Positions 33,128 to 41,118 of a stretch of 45,031 nucleotides of DNA are shown piece by piece; position 1 is the first letter of the stretch, and each line of letters opens with the position of its first letter. Below the pieces are notes generated by a model. It did not search any database, had not been told where the DNA came from, and saw only the letters and a program-made list of their open reading frames with translations. The stretch covers positions 1 to 45,031 of the forward strand of contig CABUNG010000021.1 of the NCBI GenBank assembly GCA_902492895.1, in the 5' to 3' direction. Origin of the DNA: an uncultured Oscillospiraceae bacterium. GTDB lineage: Bacteria; Bacillota; Clostridia; Oscillospirales; Acutalibacteraceae. The position numbers and the translations under genes are program-made.

Positions 33128-33825
33128 TCCAGTCTCCGTCCGTCGGTCGACAGGGTGATCACCTGCCAGGGGATCCATTGGCCGCTCGCCTGCATGGCGC
33201 TTTTCACGGCCTGTTCGATGCCGCCGCAGCACGGGACTTCCATGCGAACCACTGTTACGCTTTTGATGGCGTTTTGCGCCAGGATTTCGGTCAGTTTTTC
33301 CGCATAATCGACCGCGTCCAACTTGGGACAGCCGATGAGCGCGATACGGTTTTGGATGAAATCACGGTGAAAAGCCCCGTAAGCGTAAGCCGCGCAGTCG
33401 GCGGCGATGAGCAGGTGAGCGTTCTCGAAATAAGGCGCCCTGGCCGGAGCCAAACGAATTTGTACCGGCCATTGCCGCAGCTCGCTCGGTGCAGGGCCCT
33501 CGTTTCCGCGGATATCTGCCGTTTCCCGGGGCATTCGTTCCAAGCGGCGCGCCTGTGTGCCCGGACAGCCGCAGGGGAGGGGAGCGGCTGCCTGCTTGGC
33601 GGCTTTCACAGCCTCCTCGTCGTAAGCCGGGGCCTCTCGTTCCTCAAAGGTGATGGCCCCCGTGGGACAGGACGGCAGGCAATCCCCCAGACCGTCGCAG
33701 TAGTCCTCCCGCAGCAGGCGGGCTTTGCCGTCCACCATGCCGATGGCTCCTTCGTGACAGGCTTCGGCACAGATGCCGCAGCCATTGCATCGGTTTTCAT
33801 CGATTTTAATGATTTTGCGTATCAT
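33124..33825 (-). CDS. Ferredoxin-like 2x[4Fe-4S] protein with C-terminal cysteine domain
   Basis: 233 residues; ATG at 33825 with AGGAGG 7 nt upstream. Two ferredoxin motifs at the N terminus: CNGCGICAEACHEGAI (about 14-29) and CDGLGDCLPSCPTGAI (about 43-58). A Pro/Cys linker (CGCPGTQARR) leads to a second domain with DCAAYAYGAFHRDF, GCPKLDAVDYAEKLTEIL and VRMEVPCCGGIEQAV, whose cysteines may hold another metal site. Probably an electron-transfer or cluster-sensing partner; similar proteins in anaerobes often sit next to Crp/Fnr regulators, as here (divergent). No substrate can be named. Confidence 0.82.
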   Translation of the reverse strand: MIRKIIKIDENRCNGCGICAEACHEGAIGMVDGKARLLREDYCDGLGDCLPSCPTGAITFEEREAPAYDEEAVKAAKQAAAPLPCGCPGTQARRLERMPRETADIRGNEGPAPSELRQWPVQIRLAPARAPYFENAHLLIAADCAAYAYGAFHRDFIQNRIALIGCPKLDAVDYAEKLTEILAQNAIKSVTVVRMEVPCCGGIEQAVKSAMQASGQWIPWQVITLSTDGRRLE

Positions 33826-33843
33826 AAAAAGTCCTCCTGACAC

Positions 33844-33872
33844 TTGTATTTCTGACAGGAGCATACTATACT
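33844..33872 (+). promoter_or_regulatory. Promoter of the Crp/Fnr gene in the divergent region
   Basis: TTGTAT (33844-33849), 17 bp, TATACT (33867-33872), 45 bp before the ATG at 33917. The same short region must also serve the ferredoxin-like gene leftward; no clear -35/-10 pair is seen on that strand, and no perfect Crp/Fnr dyad. Confidence 0.6.
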
Positions 33873-33916
33873 TTGCCCTATATGTATGTTGTTTTTGCAA
33901 CGAAAGGAGAAAAACC

Positions 33917-34597
33917 ATGCAGACGAACGGAGAGATATGCCGCACCGTGCCGCTGTTCCGGGGCCTCGAGCCTCGGGAAATCGAAGCGGTCCTGTCCTGC
34001 CTGCAGTCCGAGATCAAGCGCGCGGCCGCCGGTCAAATTCTGTTTCTCGCCGGCCAGAAAGCGGAACGGGTGGGGATTGTACTGGAGGGAAGGGTGCAGA
34101 TAGTCAAAGACGATGCCTGCGGCAATCGCACGATTTTAACGAAACTTAGTCCAGGGGAATTGTTCGGGGAGACATTCGCCTGCGCTTCCGGGGACAAAAA
34201 AACGTTCCCTGTTACAGTGACTGCGGAGGAGCCCAGCGTCGTTATGCTGGTGGATTACCACAAAATCATCACGACCTGCGCGTCGGCCTGCCGCCATCAT
34301 ACCAAATTGATCGAAAATATGCTCGCCATTCTGGCCGATAAAAACTGGATGCTCAATCGGCGGATCGAACATCTGAGCAAACGCACCACCCGGGATAAGC
34401 TGCTGTCTTATCTGGAGGAACAGGCGCTTTTGAAAGGATCTCGGGAATTTTCGATTCCTTTCGACCGGCAGGAACTGGCGGACTATCTCTGCGTGGAAAG
34501 GAGCGCTATGTCGGCGGTTCTCGGGAAGCTGCGGGATGAAGGCTATCTGACCTTTCATCGCAGCCGCTTCCGTCTCAATAAGGATATGAGAGAATAG
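33917..34597 (+). CDS. Crp/Fnr-family transcriptional regulator
   Basis: 226 residues; ATG at 33917 with AAAGGAGA. Cyclic-nucleotide-binding beta-barrel at about residues 10-120 (VPLFRGLEPREIEAVLSCL, GQILFLAGQKAERVGIVLEGRVQIVK, LTKLSPGELFGETFACA), dimer helix, then winged helix (about 150-222) with FDRQELADYLCVERSAMSAVLGKLRDEGYLTFHRSRFRLN. The N-terminal Cys cluster of true FNR is absent, so the effector may be haem, a small molecule or redox of internal cysteines. Divergent from the ferredoxin-like operon, its likely target. Confidence 0.9.
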   Translation: MQTNGEICRTVPLFRGLEPREIEAVLSCLQSEIKRAAAGQILFLAGQKAERVGIVLEGRVQIVKDDACGNRTILTKLSPGELFGETFACASGDKKTFPVTVTAEEPSVVMLVDYHKIITTCASACRHHTKLIENMLAILADKNWMLNRRIEHLSKRTTRDKLLSYLEEQALLKGSREFSIPFDRQELADYLCVERSAMSAVLGKLRDEGYLTFHRSRFRLNKDMRE

Positions 34598-34675
34598 AGA
34601 AGGAGTGGAACGATAACTGACAGAAAACAACACAATTTGCTAAAGATGGACCACAAAAATCCTAAAAAAAGAACC

Positions 34676-34704
34676 TTGTATCCCTTGTGCAGTTGTGTTA
34701 CAAT
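34676..34704 (+). promoter_or_regulatory. Promoter of the dehydrogenase/malic-enzyme operon
   Basis: TTGTAT (34676-34681), 17 bp, TACAAT (34699-34704). It predicts a leader of about 185 nt with small hairpins (around 34772-34781 and 34808-34823). A second weaker promoter, TTGCGG (34806) with TACACT (34830), may lie closer to the gene. No known riboswitch recognised. Confidence 0.55.
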
Positions 34705-34894
34705 GATGCGCGTACGCGGAAATTTTTGGGAGTCTAAAACGGCGTGGTTTCATTCGTATTTGTCTGAAAATGCCGAACGGCGCTTTCATTTCCAATCGTC
34801 TCCGATTGCGGGAGCTTCCCCGCATATGCTACACTGAAACCGATACGCCGCGGGGAACCGGGGCACATTCCATAAAAGAAAAGAGCGATGCCAC

Positions 34895-35845
34895 ATGCGA
34901 AAAAAGATCACGATCCTCGGCGCCGGAAATGTCGGCGCAACCATTGCCTATACATTGGCTGTCGACGGCATGGCGTCGGAAATCGTCCTTGTCGATATCA
35001 ATCGGAATAAAGCGAAGGGAGAGGCCCTGGATATTCATCAGGGAACGCCTCTCTGCCCTCCGGTGGACATTCACGACGGTGACGTCTCCGCCGCTGCGGG
35101 GTCGGATATTGTCGTCGTGACCGTCGGCGCGGCCCGCAAACCCGGTCAGTCCCGTATCGATCTGGCCCAGGGCAACGTCAATATCATCAAGAGCCTGATG
35201 CCGGACGTAGTAAAGGCTGCCCCCAACGCCGTCTATGTGGTGGTGAGCAATCCGGTCGATGTGCTGACCTATGCGCTCATCAAGTGCACGGGTCTGCCGG
35301 CCTCACAGGTCATGGGGACGGGTACGATGCTGGATTCCAGCCGTCTGCGCGCGAGACTGGCGAAGCACGTCGGCCTCAATCCGCAGAATATCCACGCCTA
35401 TGTGTTCGGTGAGCATGGAGATTCGTCCCTGATTCCCTGGTCGCTGACCACGATCGCGGGGATGCCGATGACGAATTACTGCACCTATATCTGTGACCGT
35501 CACAACCACTGCGGCAAAGACGAGCTTCGCGATATCGAAGAGGATGTGCGCACCTCCGGTGCCACTGTCATCGGCCTGAAAGGTGCGACGTTTTATGCGA
35601 TCGCTTTGGCGGTCCGGCATATCTGCAACGGCATCCTGCGGGATACGCATGCGGTCATGACGGTGTCGGGCCTTCTCGAAGGGCAATACGGCCTGTCCGA
35701 TGTTTGCCTGAGCCTGCCCCATGTGGTCGGGCATCTGGGGATCGAAGGCACGCTCACACCCCCTCTGACGGAGGATGAGCTGGCGAAACTGAATAAGAGT
35801 GCGGATGTTCTGCGGGGCGTTTTGTCCTCGCTGGAAATTGGCTGA
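34895..35845 (+). CDS. L-lactate/malate dehydrogenase-family NAD oxidoreductase
   Basis: 316 residues. LDH/MDH fold: GAGNVGATIAY dinucleotide loop (9-19), acidic D34 for NAD, SNPVDVLTY (118-126), D147/R150 and catalytic His174 in GEHGDSS. The mobile loop reads GAARKPGQSR, with Arg81 where lactate dehydrogenases commonly have Gln (Gln102 numbering) and malate dehydrogenases have Arg, and Arg87 as the second substrate Arg. Overall sequence is LDH-like (GLPASQVMGTGTMLDSSRLR). It may therefore reduce pyruvate or oxaloacetate. The malic enzyme downstream makes a malate role attractive. Some clostridial LDHs may also carry Arg here, so specificity stays open. Confidence 0.85.
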   Translation: MRKKITILGAGNVGATIAYTLAVDGMASEIVLVDINRNKAKGEALDIHQGTPLCPPVDIHDGDVSAAAGSDIVVVTVGAARKPGQSRIDLAQGNVNIIKSLMPDVVKAAPNAVYVVVSNPVDVLTYALIKCTGLPASQVMGTGTMLDSSRLRARLAKHVGLNPQNIHAYVFGEHGDSSLIPWSLTTIAGMPMTNYCTYICDRHNHCGKDELRDIEEDVRTSGATVIGLKGATFYAIALAVRHICNGILRDTHAVMTVSGLLEGQYGLSDVCLSLPHVVGHLGIEGTLTPPLTEDELAKLNKSADVLRGVLSSLEIG

Positions 35846-35862
35846 TGAAAGGAGCAAACGTC

Positions 35863-37035
35863 ATGGATTACGCTGCGGAATCTCTGAAAAAGCATGAACA
35901 ATGGAAGGGCAAGATCGAGGTGGTCTGCCGTGCACCCCTGAATACTAAGGAGGATCTCTCCCTGGCCTACACCCCTGGTGTCGCCCAGCCCTGCCTGGAA
36001 ATTCAGAAGGATGTGAATAAGAGCTACGATCTGACCCGTCGGTCCAACCTCGTGGCCGTAGTGACGGACGGCACGGCGGTTCTCGGCCTCGGCGATATCG
36101 GCCCGGAGGCCGGTATGCCGGTTATGGAGGGCAAATGCGCCCTGTTCAAGGCGTTCGGAGATGTGGATGCCATTCCGCTGTGCGTGCGTTCGAAAAGTGT
36201 GGACGATATCGTAAAGACTGTCCAGCTGCTTGCGGGCAGCTTCGGCGGAGTCAACCTTGAGGATATTTCGGCGCCCCGCTGTTTTGAGATCGAGCGCCGT
36301 CTCAAGGAAACCTGCGATATTCCGATTTTCCATGACGACCAGCACGGCACGGCTGTGGTGACGCTGGCAGCCTTGCTCAATGCGCTGAAACTGACCGGCA
36401 AAAAGATCGGCGAAATTCGTGTGGTCACCAGCGGTGCGGGAGCTGCCGGCATCGCGATCATCCGCCTGCTTATCGCCATGGGCCTGAAGGACGTCGTGCT
36501 GTGCGACCGGCAGGGAGCGATCTACAAGGGCCGCGAGGGACTCAATGCGGAAAAGGCGGAGATGGCGGAGATCACCAATCAGGAATGCCGCAAGGGAACG
36601 CTGGCCGAGGTTTTGAAAGGCGCGGATGTTTTCATCGGCGTATCGGCGCCCGGCTGTGTGACCCCCGAAATGGTACGATCGATGAATACGAACCCGATTC
36701 TTTTCCCGATGGCCAATCCGGTTCCGGAGATCATGCCGGAACTGGCCAAAGAGGCCGGAGCGGCCGTGATCGGTACCGGCCGGAGCGATTTTCCGAACCA
36801 AATCAACAATGTGCTGGCGTTCCCAGGCATTTTCCGCGGCGCGCTCGACGTCCGGGCGAGCGATATCAACGACGAGATGAAGATCGCCGCAGCAAACGCT
36901 ATTGCGGGTTTTGTCACGGATGACAAACTGAATGCGGAGTATATCATCCCGAGTGCCCTCGACCGTTCGGTCGCCAAGGCGGTTGCTGAGGCTGTGGCCG
37001 ACGCGGCCCGCAAAACCGGCGTGGCCCGGATCTGA
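35863..37035 (+). CDS. NAD(P)-dependent malic enzyme
   Basis: 390 residues; ATG at 35863 preferred because AAAGGAG sits 8 nt upstream, although an earlier in-frame ATG overlaps the dehydrogenase stop. Oxidative decarboxylation of L-malate to pyruvate and CO2. Short bacterial form without a phosphotransacetylase tail. Visible motifs: SLAYTPGVAQPCLEI, VVTDGTAVLGLGDIGPEAGMPVMEGK, NLEDISAPRCFEIE, IPIFHDDQHGTAVV (metal-binding Asp pair), GAGAAGIAI (nucleotide loop), FPMANPVPEI and GRSDFPNQINN. Same operon as the preceding dehydrogenase (17 bp gap), giving a malate-pyruvate route for redox balance. Confidence 0.95.
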   Translation: MDYAAESLKKHEQWKGKIEVVCRAPLNTKEDLSLAYTPGVAQPCLEIQKDVNKSYDLTRRSNLVAVVTDGTAVLGLGDIGPEAGMPVMEGKCALFKAFGDVDAIPLCVRSKSVDDIVKTVQLLAGSFGGVNLEDISAPRCFEIERRLKETCDIPIFHDDQHGTAVVTLAALLNALKLTGKKIGEIRVVTSGAGAAGIAIIRLLIAMGLKDVVLCDRQGAIYKGREGLNAEKAEMAEITNQECRKGTLAEVLKGADVFIGVSAPGCVTPEMVRSMNTNPILFPMANPVPEIMPELAKEAGAAVIGTGRSDFPNQINNVLAFPGIFRGALDVRASDINDEMKIAAANAIAGFVTDDKLNAEYIIPSALDRSVAKAVAEAVADAARKTGVARI

Positions 37036-37057
37036 GCTGAAACCGTAAAAAAAGCGA

Positions 37058-37135
37058 CTGCAGCTTGAGGAACATACAGGGTCCTCAAGCTGCAGCCAAA
37101 GTGGGGGTCCGATGCGGAATTTCCACTTTGGCTGC
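37058..37135 (+). repeat. Overlapping alternative hairpins after the malic enzyme gene
   Basis: Hairpin 1: CTGCAGCTTGAGGA (37058-37071) with TCCTCAAGCTGCAG (37082-37095). Hairpin 2: GCAGCCAAAGTGG (37092-37104) with CCACTTTGGCTGC (37123-37135). Both stems are perfect and they share 37092-37095. No U tract follows either. Confidence 0.7.
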
Positions 37136-37199
37136 CTGCGGGCGGGTGATGCTGGCGCAAGATAGGGAAGCCGGACAGTAGCTATGCAAACCGAACACG

Positions 37200-37237
37200 A
37201 AAAAGAAAAGACAGGCCGAAGCCTGTCTTTTCTTTTT
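37200..37237. terminator. Strong bidirectional terminator
   Basis: Perfect 17-bp stem (37200-37216 with 37221-37237), tetraloop CGAA, core GACAGGC/GCCTGTC and A-tract/T-tract outer stems. It ends the malic-enzyme transcript, and can stop leftward transcripts from the VOC gene. Confidence 0.95.
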
Positions 37238-37367
37238 GTGGAACATGTACTTCGTGGATGGCTGTGACGGTATGGTTGCGGTAATAAACGCGTATAAGAT
37301 GCACCGCGAAAAGGATGCGAGAGTTTTACAAATACCTTTACCCGTTAGAGTGGATAAAGGATAAATG

Positions 37368-37754
37368 TTATATTGCAACCCACCAATGAATGCCAAATTT
37401 ATCTGTTAAGTAGAAGCAATAATCACACCATGGCAGAGGTCCCGGGCCATTTGGATTCTCATTACTTAATGCCCCCTCACTTAATACATCAAAAGCTCTC
37501 AATACGGCCTCTCGTGTCCCTAATCCATAACAATTAAAAGACATCCCATTTCCATTCTCCATAGAAGGCTTCCGCGGATTGTTCTTATTTTCAGCGATTG
37601 CAAGTATTTCATTATCACCAGACATTAAAGAAGCGTGCGAAAATGTGCCGTCGTCGTTTTTAAAGTTCATCCCTAATGTCACATCAAAAGCTCTCTGGTA
37701 AAACTCCACCGCCTCGACAGACCCTGTTAGATATACTTGACAACCTGTTTTCAT
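37368..37754 (-). CDS. VOC/PhnB-like glyoxalase-fold protein
   Basis: 128 residues; AAGGAAGGGA before ATG. Vicinal-oxygen-chelate fold of the PhnB-like group: VYLTGSVEAVEFYQRAFDVTLGMN at the N terminus, SHASLMSGDNEILAIAE, and the C-terminal DYCFYLTDKFGIHWWVAI. In related proteins this region carries PWG..Y....D.FG..W. PhnB-like members have no agreed reaction; many lack full metal ligands. Monocistronic, unrelated to its neighbours, base composition more AT-rich than the fucose locus, possibly acquired. Confidence 0.85.
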   Translation of the reverse strand: MKTGCQVYLTGSVEAVEFYQRAFDVTLGMNFKNDDGTFSHASLMSGDNEILAIAENKNNPRKPSMENGNGMSFNCYGLGTREAVLRAFDVLSEGALSNENPNGPGPLPWCDYCFYLTDKFGIHWWVAI

Positions 37755-37799
37755 AGATTATCCCTTCCTTTATAAATTAGAAGTTTTTTGCATAAAAGT

Positions 37800-37827
37800 C
37801 GCCGCAAGTGATATACAGCTTGCGGCG
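37800..37827 (-). terminator. Terminator-like hairpin after the merR gene
   Basis: CGCCGCAAG (37800-37808) with CTTGCGGCG (37819-37827). On the minus strand it is followed by ACTTTTAT. It would end the leftward merR transcript before the VOC gene. Confidence 0.6.
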
Positions 37828-38101
37828 GCGTGTGTTTGGTGACCGAAACCGCCCTTCCTTTCCGCTATGTACACAATCTCAAGAGAACGATTAAACCATA
37901 GTTTTAATCCCAGATTTTCTAATTTTCAAAAAATGGGTAAACAAGAAAGGACGAATCAAAGTCACCTTTCCTTTCACAATATTGTGTTATTGCTTGGCAA
38001 ATAACCATAACTTTGATAGAAAACATTTAGGAAGTGTAGTTTTGGAAAAAGGGGGATGCATCATTTTGCTACGCTGCCCACCTAAAACAGACAGGATAGT
38101 T
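37828..38101. other. Intergenic AT-rich region
   Basis: No supported gene. A 12-bp palindrome CACAATATTGTG (37975-37986) and a GAAAGG/CCTTTC inverted pair nearby (about 37945-37970) are the only structures. It may be leftover from an inserted element. Confidence 0.35.
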
Positions 38102-38542
38102 TTATTCTTTGTGTGAGTTTTCATAAATCTGGCGAATCTCTTCCGGCAGGTGGTCGGGAATCATCGCCGCAAGCCGATTTTCGTTGCCGTCCTTCATCGC
38201 CTGCTCGTAGTACCAGCATTTGAACTTCAGCATATCCAGTGTCCGGTTCATCCGCTCGATCTCCGCCTCCATGTGCGCCTTCTGCGTTTCAAACATGGTC
38301 TTTCGTTGCGGATAGGTGGACGGACCCTCGACGCACCAGTCCATAAACTGCCGGATGTCCTTGATCTCCATTCCGGCCTTTTTCAGGCATTCGATGACAC
38401 GGAGCGCCTCAATTTCCGTTTCGCTGAATTTGCGGATGCCGGATACCCGATCCATCTTCGGGAACAGTCCCTGTTTATCATAATAGCGTAGCGTAGAGAT
38501 GGGCAAACCGAACATCTCTGCTACCTGTCCGATCGAGTACAT
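38102..38542 (-). CDS. MerR-family transcriptional regulator
   Basis: 146 residues; ATG at 38542 chosen with GGAGG 7 nt upstream. N-terminal winged helix-turn-helix: MYSIGQVAEMFGLPISTLRYYDKQGLFPKM and SGIRKFSETEIEALRVIECLKKAGMEIKDIRQFMDW, followed by a long coiled-coil dimerisation helix (about 75-120). There is no Cys metal site as in MerR/SoxR, so a small organic ligand is likely. It is divergent from the flavoprotein operon, whose promoter has the over-long spacer typical of MerR activation. Confidence 0.9.
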   Translation of the reverse strand: MYSIGQVAEMFGLPISTLRYYDKQGLFPKMDRVSGIRKFSETEIEALRVIECLKKAGMEIKDIRQFMDWCVEGPSTYPQRKTMFETQKAHMEAEIERMNRTLDMLKFKCWYYEQAMKDGNENRLAAMIPDHLPEEIRQIYENSHKE

Positions 38543-38573
38543 AAAAAATCCTCCGAAAATTTTCAAAAATACA

Positions 38574-38604
38574 TTGACCTGAAGTTAGGTTTAGGTGCTA
38601 TCAT
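38574..38604 (+). promoter_or_regulatory. MerR-type promoter with 19-bp spacer and operator
   Basis: TTGACC (38574-38579), 19-bp spacer, TATCAT (38599-38604). The inverted pair ACCT (38577-38580) and AGGT (38587-38590) lies in the spacer. MerR proteins untwist such long-spacer promoters to activate them. Confidence 0.8.
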
Positions 38605-38648
38605 AAGTATAACACCAAAGAAAACGAAGCGCAAGGAGTGTATTTACA

Positions 38649-39188
38649 ATGAATAAAAATGTACTGATTCTTTCTTCAAGTCCTCGCAAGGGCGGCAATT
38701 CGGAGATATTGGCGGCGGCCTTTGCCAAAGGCGCAGAGAAAACCGGAAATCACGTGGAAACCGTGTATCTGCGAGAAAAGCAGTACAGCTTCTGCAAGGG
38801 CTGCTTTGCCTGTCTGAAGCTGGGACACTGCGTCATTAAGGACGATGCGGTGGAGATTACCGCAAAAATGCACGATGCCGATGTGTTAGTGTTTGCCACG
38901 CCTGTGTATTATTATAGTGTCAGCGGTCAGCTCAAAACCATGCTCGACCGCGCAAATCCACTGTTCGATACCGACTATTCTTTCACCAAGGCCTATCTGT
39001 TGGCGACAGCGGCAGAGGACAGTTCTGAAACTGTCGAGGGCACAGAGAAAGCTGTGCAGGGCTGGGTAGACTGCTTCGAGCGCTGCGAATTGGTAGATAC
39101 AGTGTTTGCAGGCGGCGTGAATAAAGTCGGCGATATCGCCGGTCATCCCGCACTGGATAAAGCTTATCAGATTGGAAAGGGGATTTGA
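38649..39188 (+). CDS. NAD(P)H-dependent flavin oxidoreductase with Cys cluster (Isf/WrbA-like)
   Basis: 179 residues; AAGGAG upstream. Flavodoxin-like fold of the NADPH-dependent FMN reductase family. SSSPRKGGNSEILAAAFAKGA (9-29) is the FMN phosphate loop. C49, C52, C55 and C61 (CKGCFACLKLGHC) form the compact cluster motif of iron-sulfur flavoproteins. ATPVYYYSVSGQLKTMLDRA is the second flavin loop. It probably reduces quinones or electrophiles. First gene of the MerR-controlled operon, only 3 bp before the hydrolase gene. Confidence 0.88.
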   Translation: MNKNVLILSSSPRKGGNSEILAAAFAKGAEKTGNHVETVYLREKQYSFCKGCFACLKLGHCVIKDDAVEITAKMHDADVLVFATPVYYYSVSGQLKTMLDRANPLFDTDYSFTKAYLLATAAEDSSETVEGTEKAVQGWVDCFERCELVDTVFAGGVNKVGDIAGHPALDKAYQIGKGI

Positions 39189-39191
39189 AGC

Positions 39192-40163
39192 ATGAACAAG
39201 CTGAATTTAATACAGGAATGGGACAAGGTGTTCCCTCAAAGCGACAAAGTCAATCATCAAAAGGTGACCTTCCACAACCGCTACGGCATCACATTGGCAG
39301 CGGATATGTACACACCGAAAGATGCATCCAGAAAGCTGCCCGCCATTGCCGTCAGCGGCCCGTTTGGTGCAGTGAAGGAGCAGTCCTCCGGCCTGTATGC
39401 GCAGAAGATGGCGGAACTTGGCTTCCTGACCATTGCTTTCGACCCGTCCTATACCGGCGAGAGCAGTGGCACACCCCGGTATGTGGCTTCGCCTGACATC
39501 AATACCGAGGATTTCTGTGCGGCGGTGGATTTTCTCTCTGTGCAGGACAATGTAGACCCCGAGCGCATCGGTATCATTGGTATCTGTGGCTGGGGCGGCA
39601 TGGCGATCAACGCCGCTGCCATCGACACTCGTATCAAGGCGACCGCAGCCATGACCATGTACGACATGACCCGCGTGACTGCCAACGGCTATTTTGACTC
39701 GGAGGATTCCGAACAGGCACGTTTTGAAAAGAAAAAAGCTATGAACGCTCAGCGCACCGAAGATTACAAAAACGATACTTACGCTTTGGCGGGCGGCGTG
39801 GTAGATCCACTTCCGGAGGATGCGCCGCAGTTTGTGAAGGACTACTACGCTTACTACAAGACCGCGCGCGGCTATCATTCCCGCAGTCTCAACTCCAACG
39901 GCGGCTGGAATGTGACTTCCTCGCTGTCTTTTTTGAATATGCCGATTTTGCAGTACAGCAGTGAGATTCGTTCTGCCGTGCTGTTGGTGCATGGCGAGAA
40001 GGCACACTCTCGCTATTTCAGCGAAACGGCTTACAGCAAGCTGACCGATGACAACAAGGAACTACTTATCATCCCCGGTGGCAATCACACCGATCTCTAT
40101 GATCAGATGGATGTGATTCCCTTTGAGAAACTGAAAGCCTTCTTTGAGGAATATCTGAAATGA
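39192..40163 (+). CDS. Alpha/beta hydrolase with cysteine nucleophile elbow
   Basis: 323 residues; AAAGGGG before ATG. Alpha/beta-hydrolase of the dienelactone-hydrolase/YcjY-like group. The nucleophile elbow reads GICGWGG, with Cys132 where most lipases/esterases have Ser. The strand-3 motif LTIAFDPSYTGES and the late HGEKAHSRYF and GGNHTDLYD, with a probable catalytic His, complete the triad. It cleaves an ester, thioester or lactone; substrate unknown. It overlaps the next gene (ATGA). In many Firmicutes and Proteobacteria such hydrolases sit beside flavodoxin-like reductases under MerR or LysR control. Confidence 0.85.
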   Translation: MNKLNLIQEWDKVFPQSDKVNHQKVTFHNRYGITLAADMYTPKDASRKLPAIAVSGPFGAVKEQSSGLYAQKMAELGFLTIAFDPSYTGESSGTPRYVASPDINTEDFCAAVDFLSVQDNVDPERIGIIGICGWGGMAINAAAIDTRIKATAAMTMYDMTRVTANGYFDSEDSEQARFEKKKAMNAQRTEDYKNDTYALAGGVVDPLPEDAPQFVKDYYAYYKTARGYHSRSLNSNGGWNVTSSLSFLNMPILQYSSEIRSAVLLVHGEKAHSRYFSETAYSKLTDDNKELLIIPGGNHTDLYDQMDVIPFEKLKAFFEEYLK

Positions 40164-40717
40164 AACGCCGTATATTATGGCTTTGCACATTATTGGTCTT
40201 GGTGCTTTGTCTGACCAGCTGTTCCGAACAAGGAGTACAGCTCGATAAACCATCATCGGCTCCAAGTGAAAGCCGCATCCCGCAGGAATCACCAAGTGAG
40301 GTGTCAACCGAAATGCCGACAGAAGAAAGCATCACTTCAGACACTGATGCGGCGGAACAGAACCTGATTCTGACGATTGACGGTACAGTCGCAGAGGTAC
40401 AATGGGAGGAGAATGATACCGTCTCGGAGTTGCTTGCCTATGCGCAAAACGCTCCCATAGTCGTAAACACCTCGGCCTACGGCGGTTTTGAGCAGGTGGG
40501 CAGCCTTCCGCAGAGCTTTTCCAGAAACGATGTGCAGATGACAACACAACCGGGAGATATAGTTCTGTACTCCGGGAATCAGCTGGTGGCGTTCTTCGGA
40601 TCCAACTCGTGGAGCTATACCAAGTTGGGACACATTGAGGGATTGTCTGCCGATGACCTGACCGCTCTCCTGAGCAAGGACTCGACGGTCATAGAGCTCC
40701 AACTAAAATCAAGGTAA
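40160..40717 (+). CDS. Lipoprotein with cyclophilin-like domain
   Basis: 185 residues, translationally coupled to the hydrolase. Lipobox LTSC (Cys about 21), then a Ser/Pro/Glu-rich linker (about 25-65). Residues about 68-183 match the cyclophilin-like fold (IDGTVAEVQWEENDTVSELLAYA, YGGFEQVGSLPQSFSRNDVQMTTQPGDIVLYSGNQLVAFFGSNSWSYTKLGHI). This domain often follows flavodoxin-like and hydrolase genes in MerR operons. A real peptidyl-prolyl isomerase role is unproven. Anchored on the outer face of the membrane. Confidence 0.85.
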   Translation: MKRRILWLCTLLVLVLCLTSCSEQGVQLDKPSSAPSESRIPQESPSEVSTEMPTEESITSDTDAAEQNLILTIDGTVAEVQWEENDTVSELLAYAQNAPIVVNTSAYGGFEQVGSLPQSFSRNDVQMTTQPGDIVLYSGNQLVAFFGSNSWSYTKLGHIEGLSADDLTALLSKDSTVIELQLKSR

Positions 40718-40755
40718 TTTTTCTAAAAAGGTAATCAGTTTTTTCACAGAAAAAG

Positions 40756-40779
40756 ACCGCAAGCAGCTAAACCTGCGGT
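40756..40779 (+). terminator. Terminator of the MerR-controlled operon
   Basis: ACCGCA (40756-40761) pairs with TGCGGT (40774-40779), with A-rich 5' and TTTTCGTGTTTG 3' flanks, about 40 bp after the lipoprotein stop. Confidence 0.6.
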
Positions 40780-40846
40780 TTTCGTGTTTGAGGGCTTATG
40801 CGTCAATCTCTGTGCCGCCTTGCTTGATTTAATGAATACGATGTCG

Positions 40847-40889
40847 AAAAGCACATTGAACCTCTAACCGGGGGGCGCAATGTGCTTTT
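40847..40889 (+). terminator. Second rightward terminator-like hairpin
   Basis: Perfect 12-bp stem, AAAAGCACATTG (40847-40858) with CAATGTGCTTTT (40878-40889), followed by TTCTTTG. Confidence 0.6.
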
Positions 40890-41081
40890 TCTTTGCCCAT
40901 TTGCTATCTTTGAACGATTACCCCTAAAAATGAACGAATACTTTTTGAGAATCGACTTGTTTTCCCTTGAAAAATGCGAAAAAGCCGCCACGAAACGCTA
41001 CCGTAACGGCTTAAAAACTCTATTAAAAATTGCAACAGGGCTGAAAAAGCCCGTAGAATAAGGTCTTTCGGGCAAAAAGAA

Positions 41082-41114
41082 AGAACGCTAACTTTGTATC
41101 AAAATTAGCGTTCT
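41082..41114 (-). terminator. ssrA terminator
   Basis: AGAACGCTAA (41082-41091) with TTAGCGTTCT (41105-41114), perfect 10-bp stem. On the minus strand it is followed by TTCTTTTTG, 4 nt after the tmRNA 3' CCA. Confidence 0.85.
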
Positions 41115-41118
41115 TATT

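Larger units (their letters stand above)
40718..41118. other. Intergenic region with several terminator-like hairpins
   Basis: No gene. Hairpins: ACCGCA...TGCGGT (40756-40779, followed by TTTTCG, terminating the lipoprotein operon); AAAAGCACATTG...CAATGTGCTTTT (40847-40889); and AAGCCG...CGGCTT (about 40984-41015). The stretch appears to be a buffer between converging units. Confidence 0.6.

Noticed and set aside
34705..34894. Riboswitch in the leader of the lactate/malate dehydrogenase gene
   Set aside because: Small hairpins exist, but no motif of a known class and no terminator or SD-sequestering alternative could be seen.
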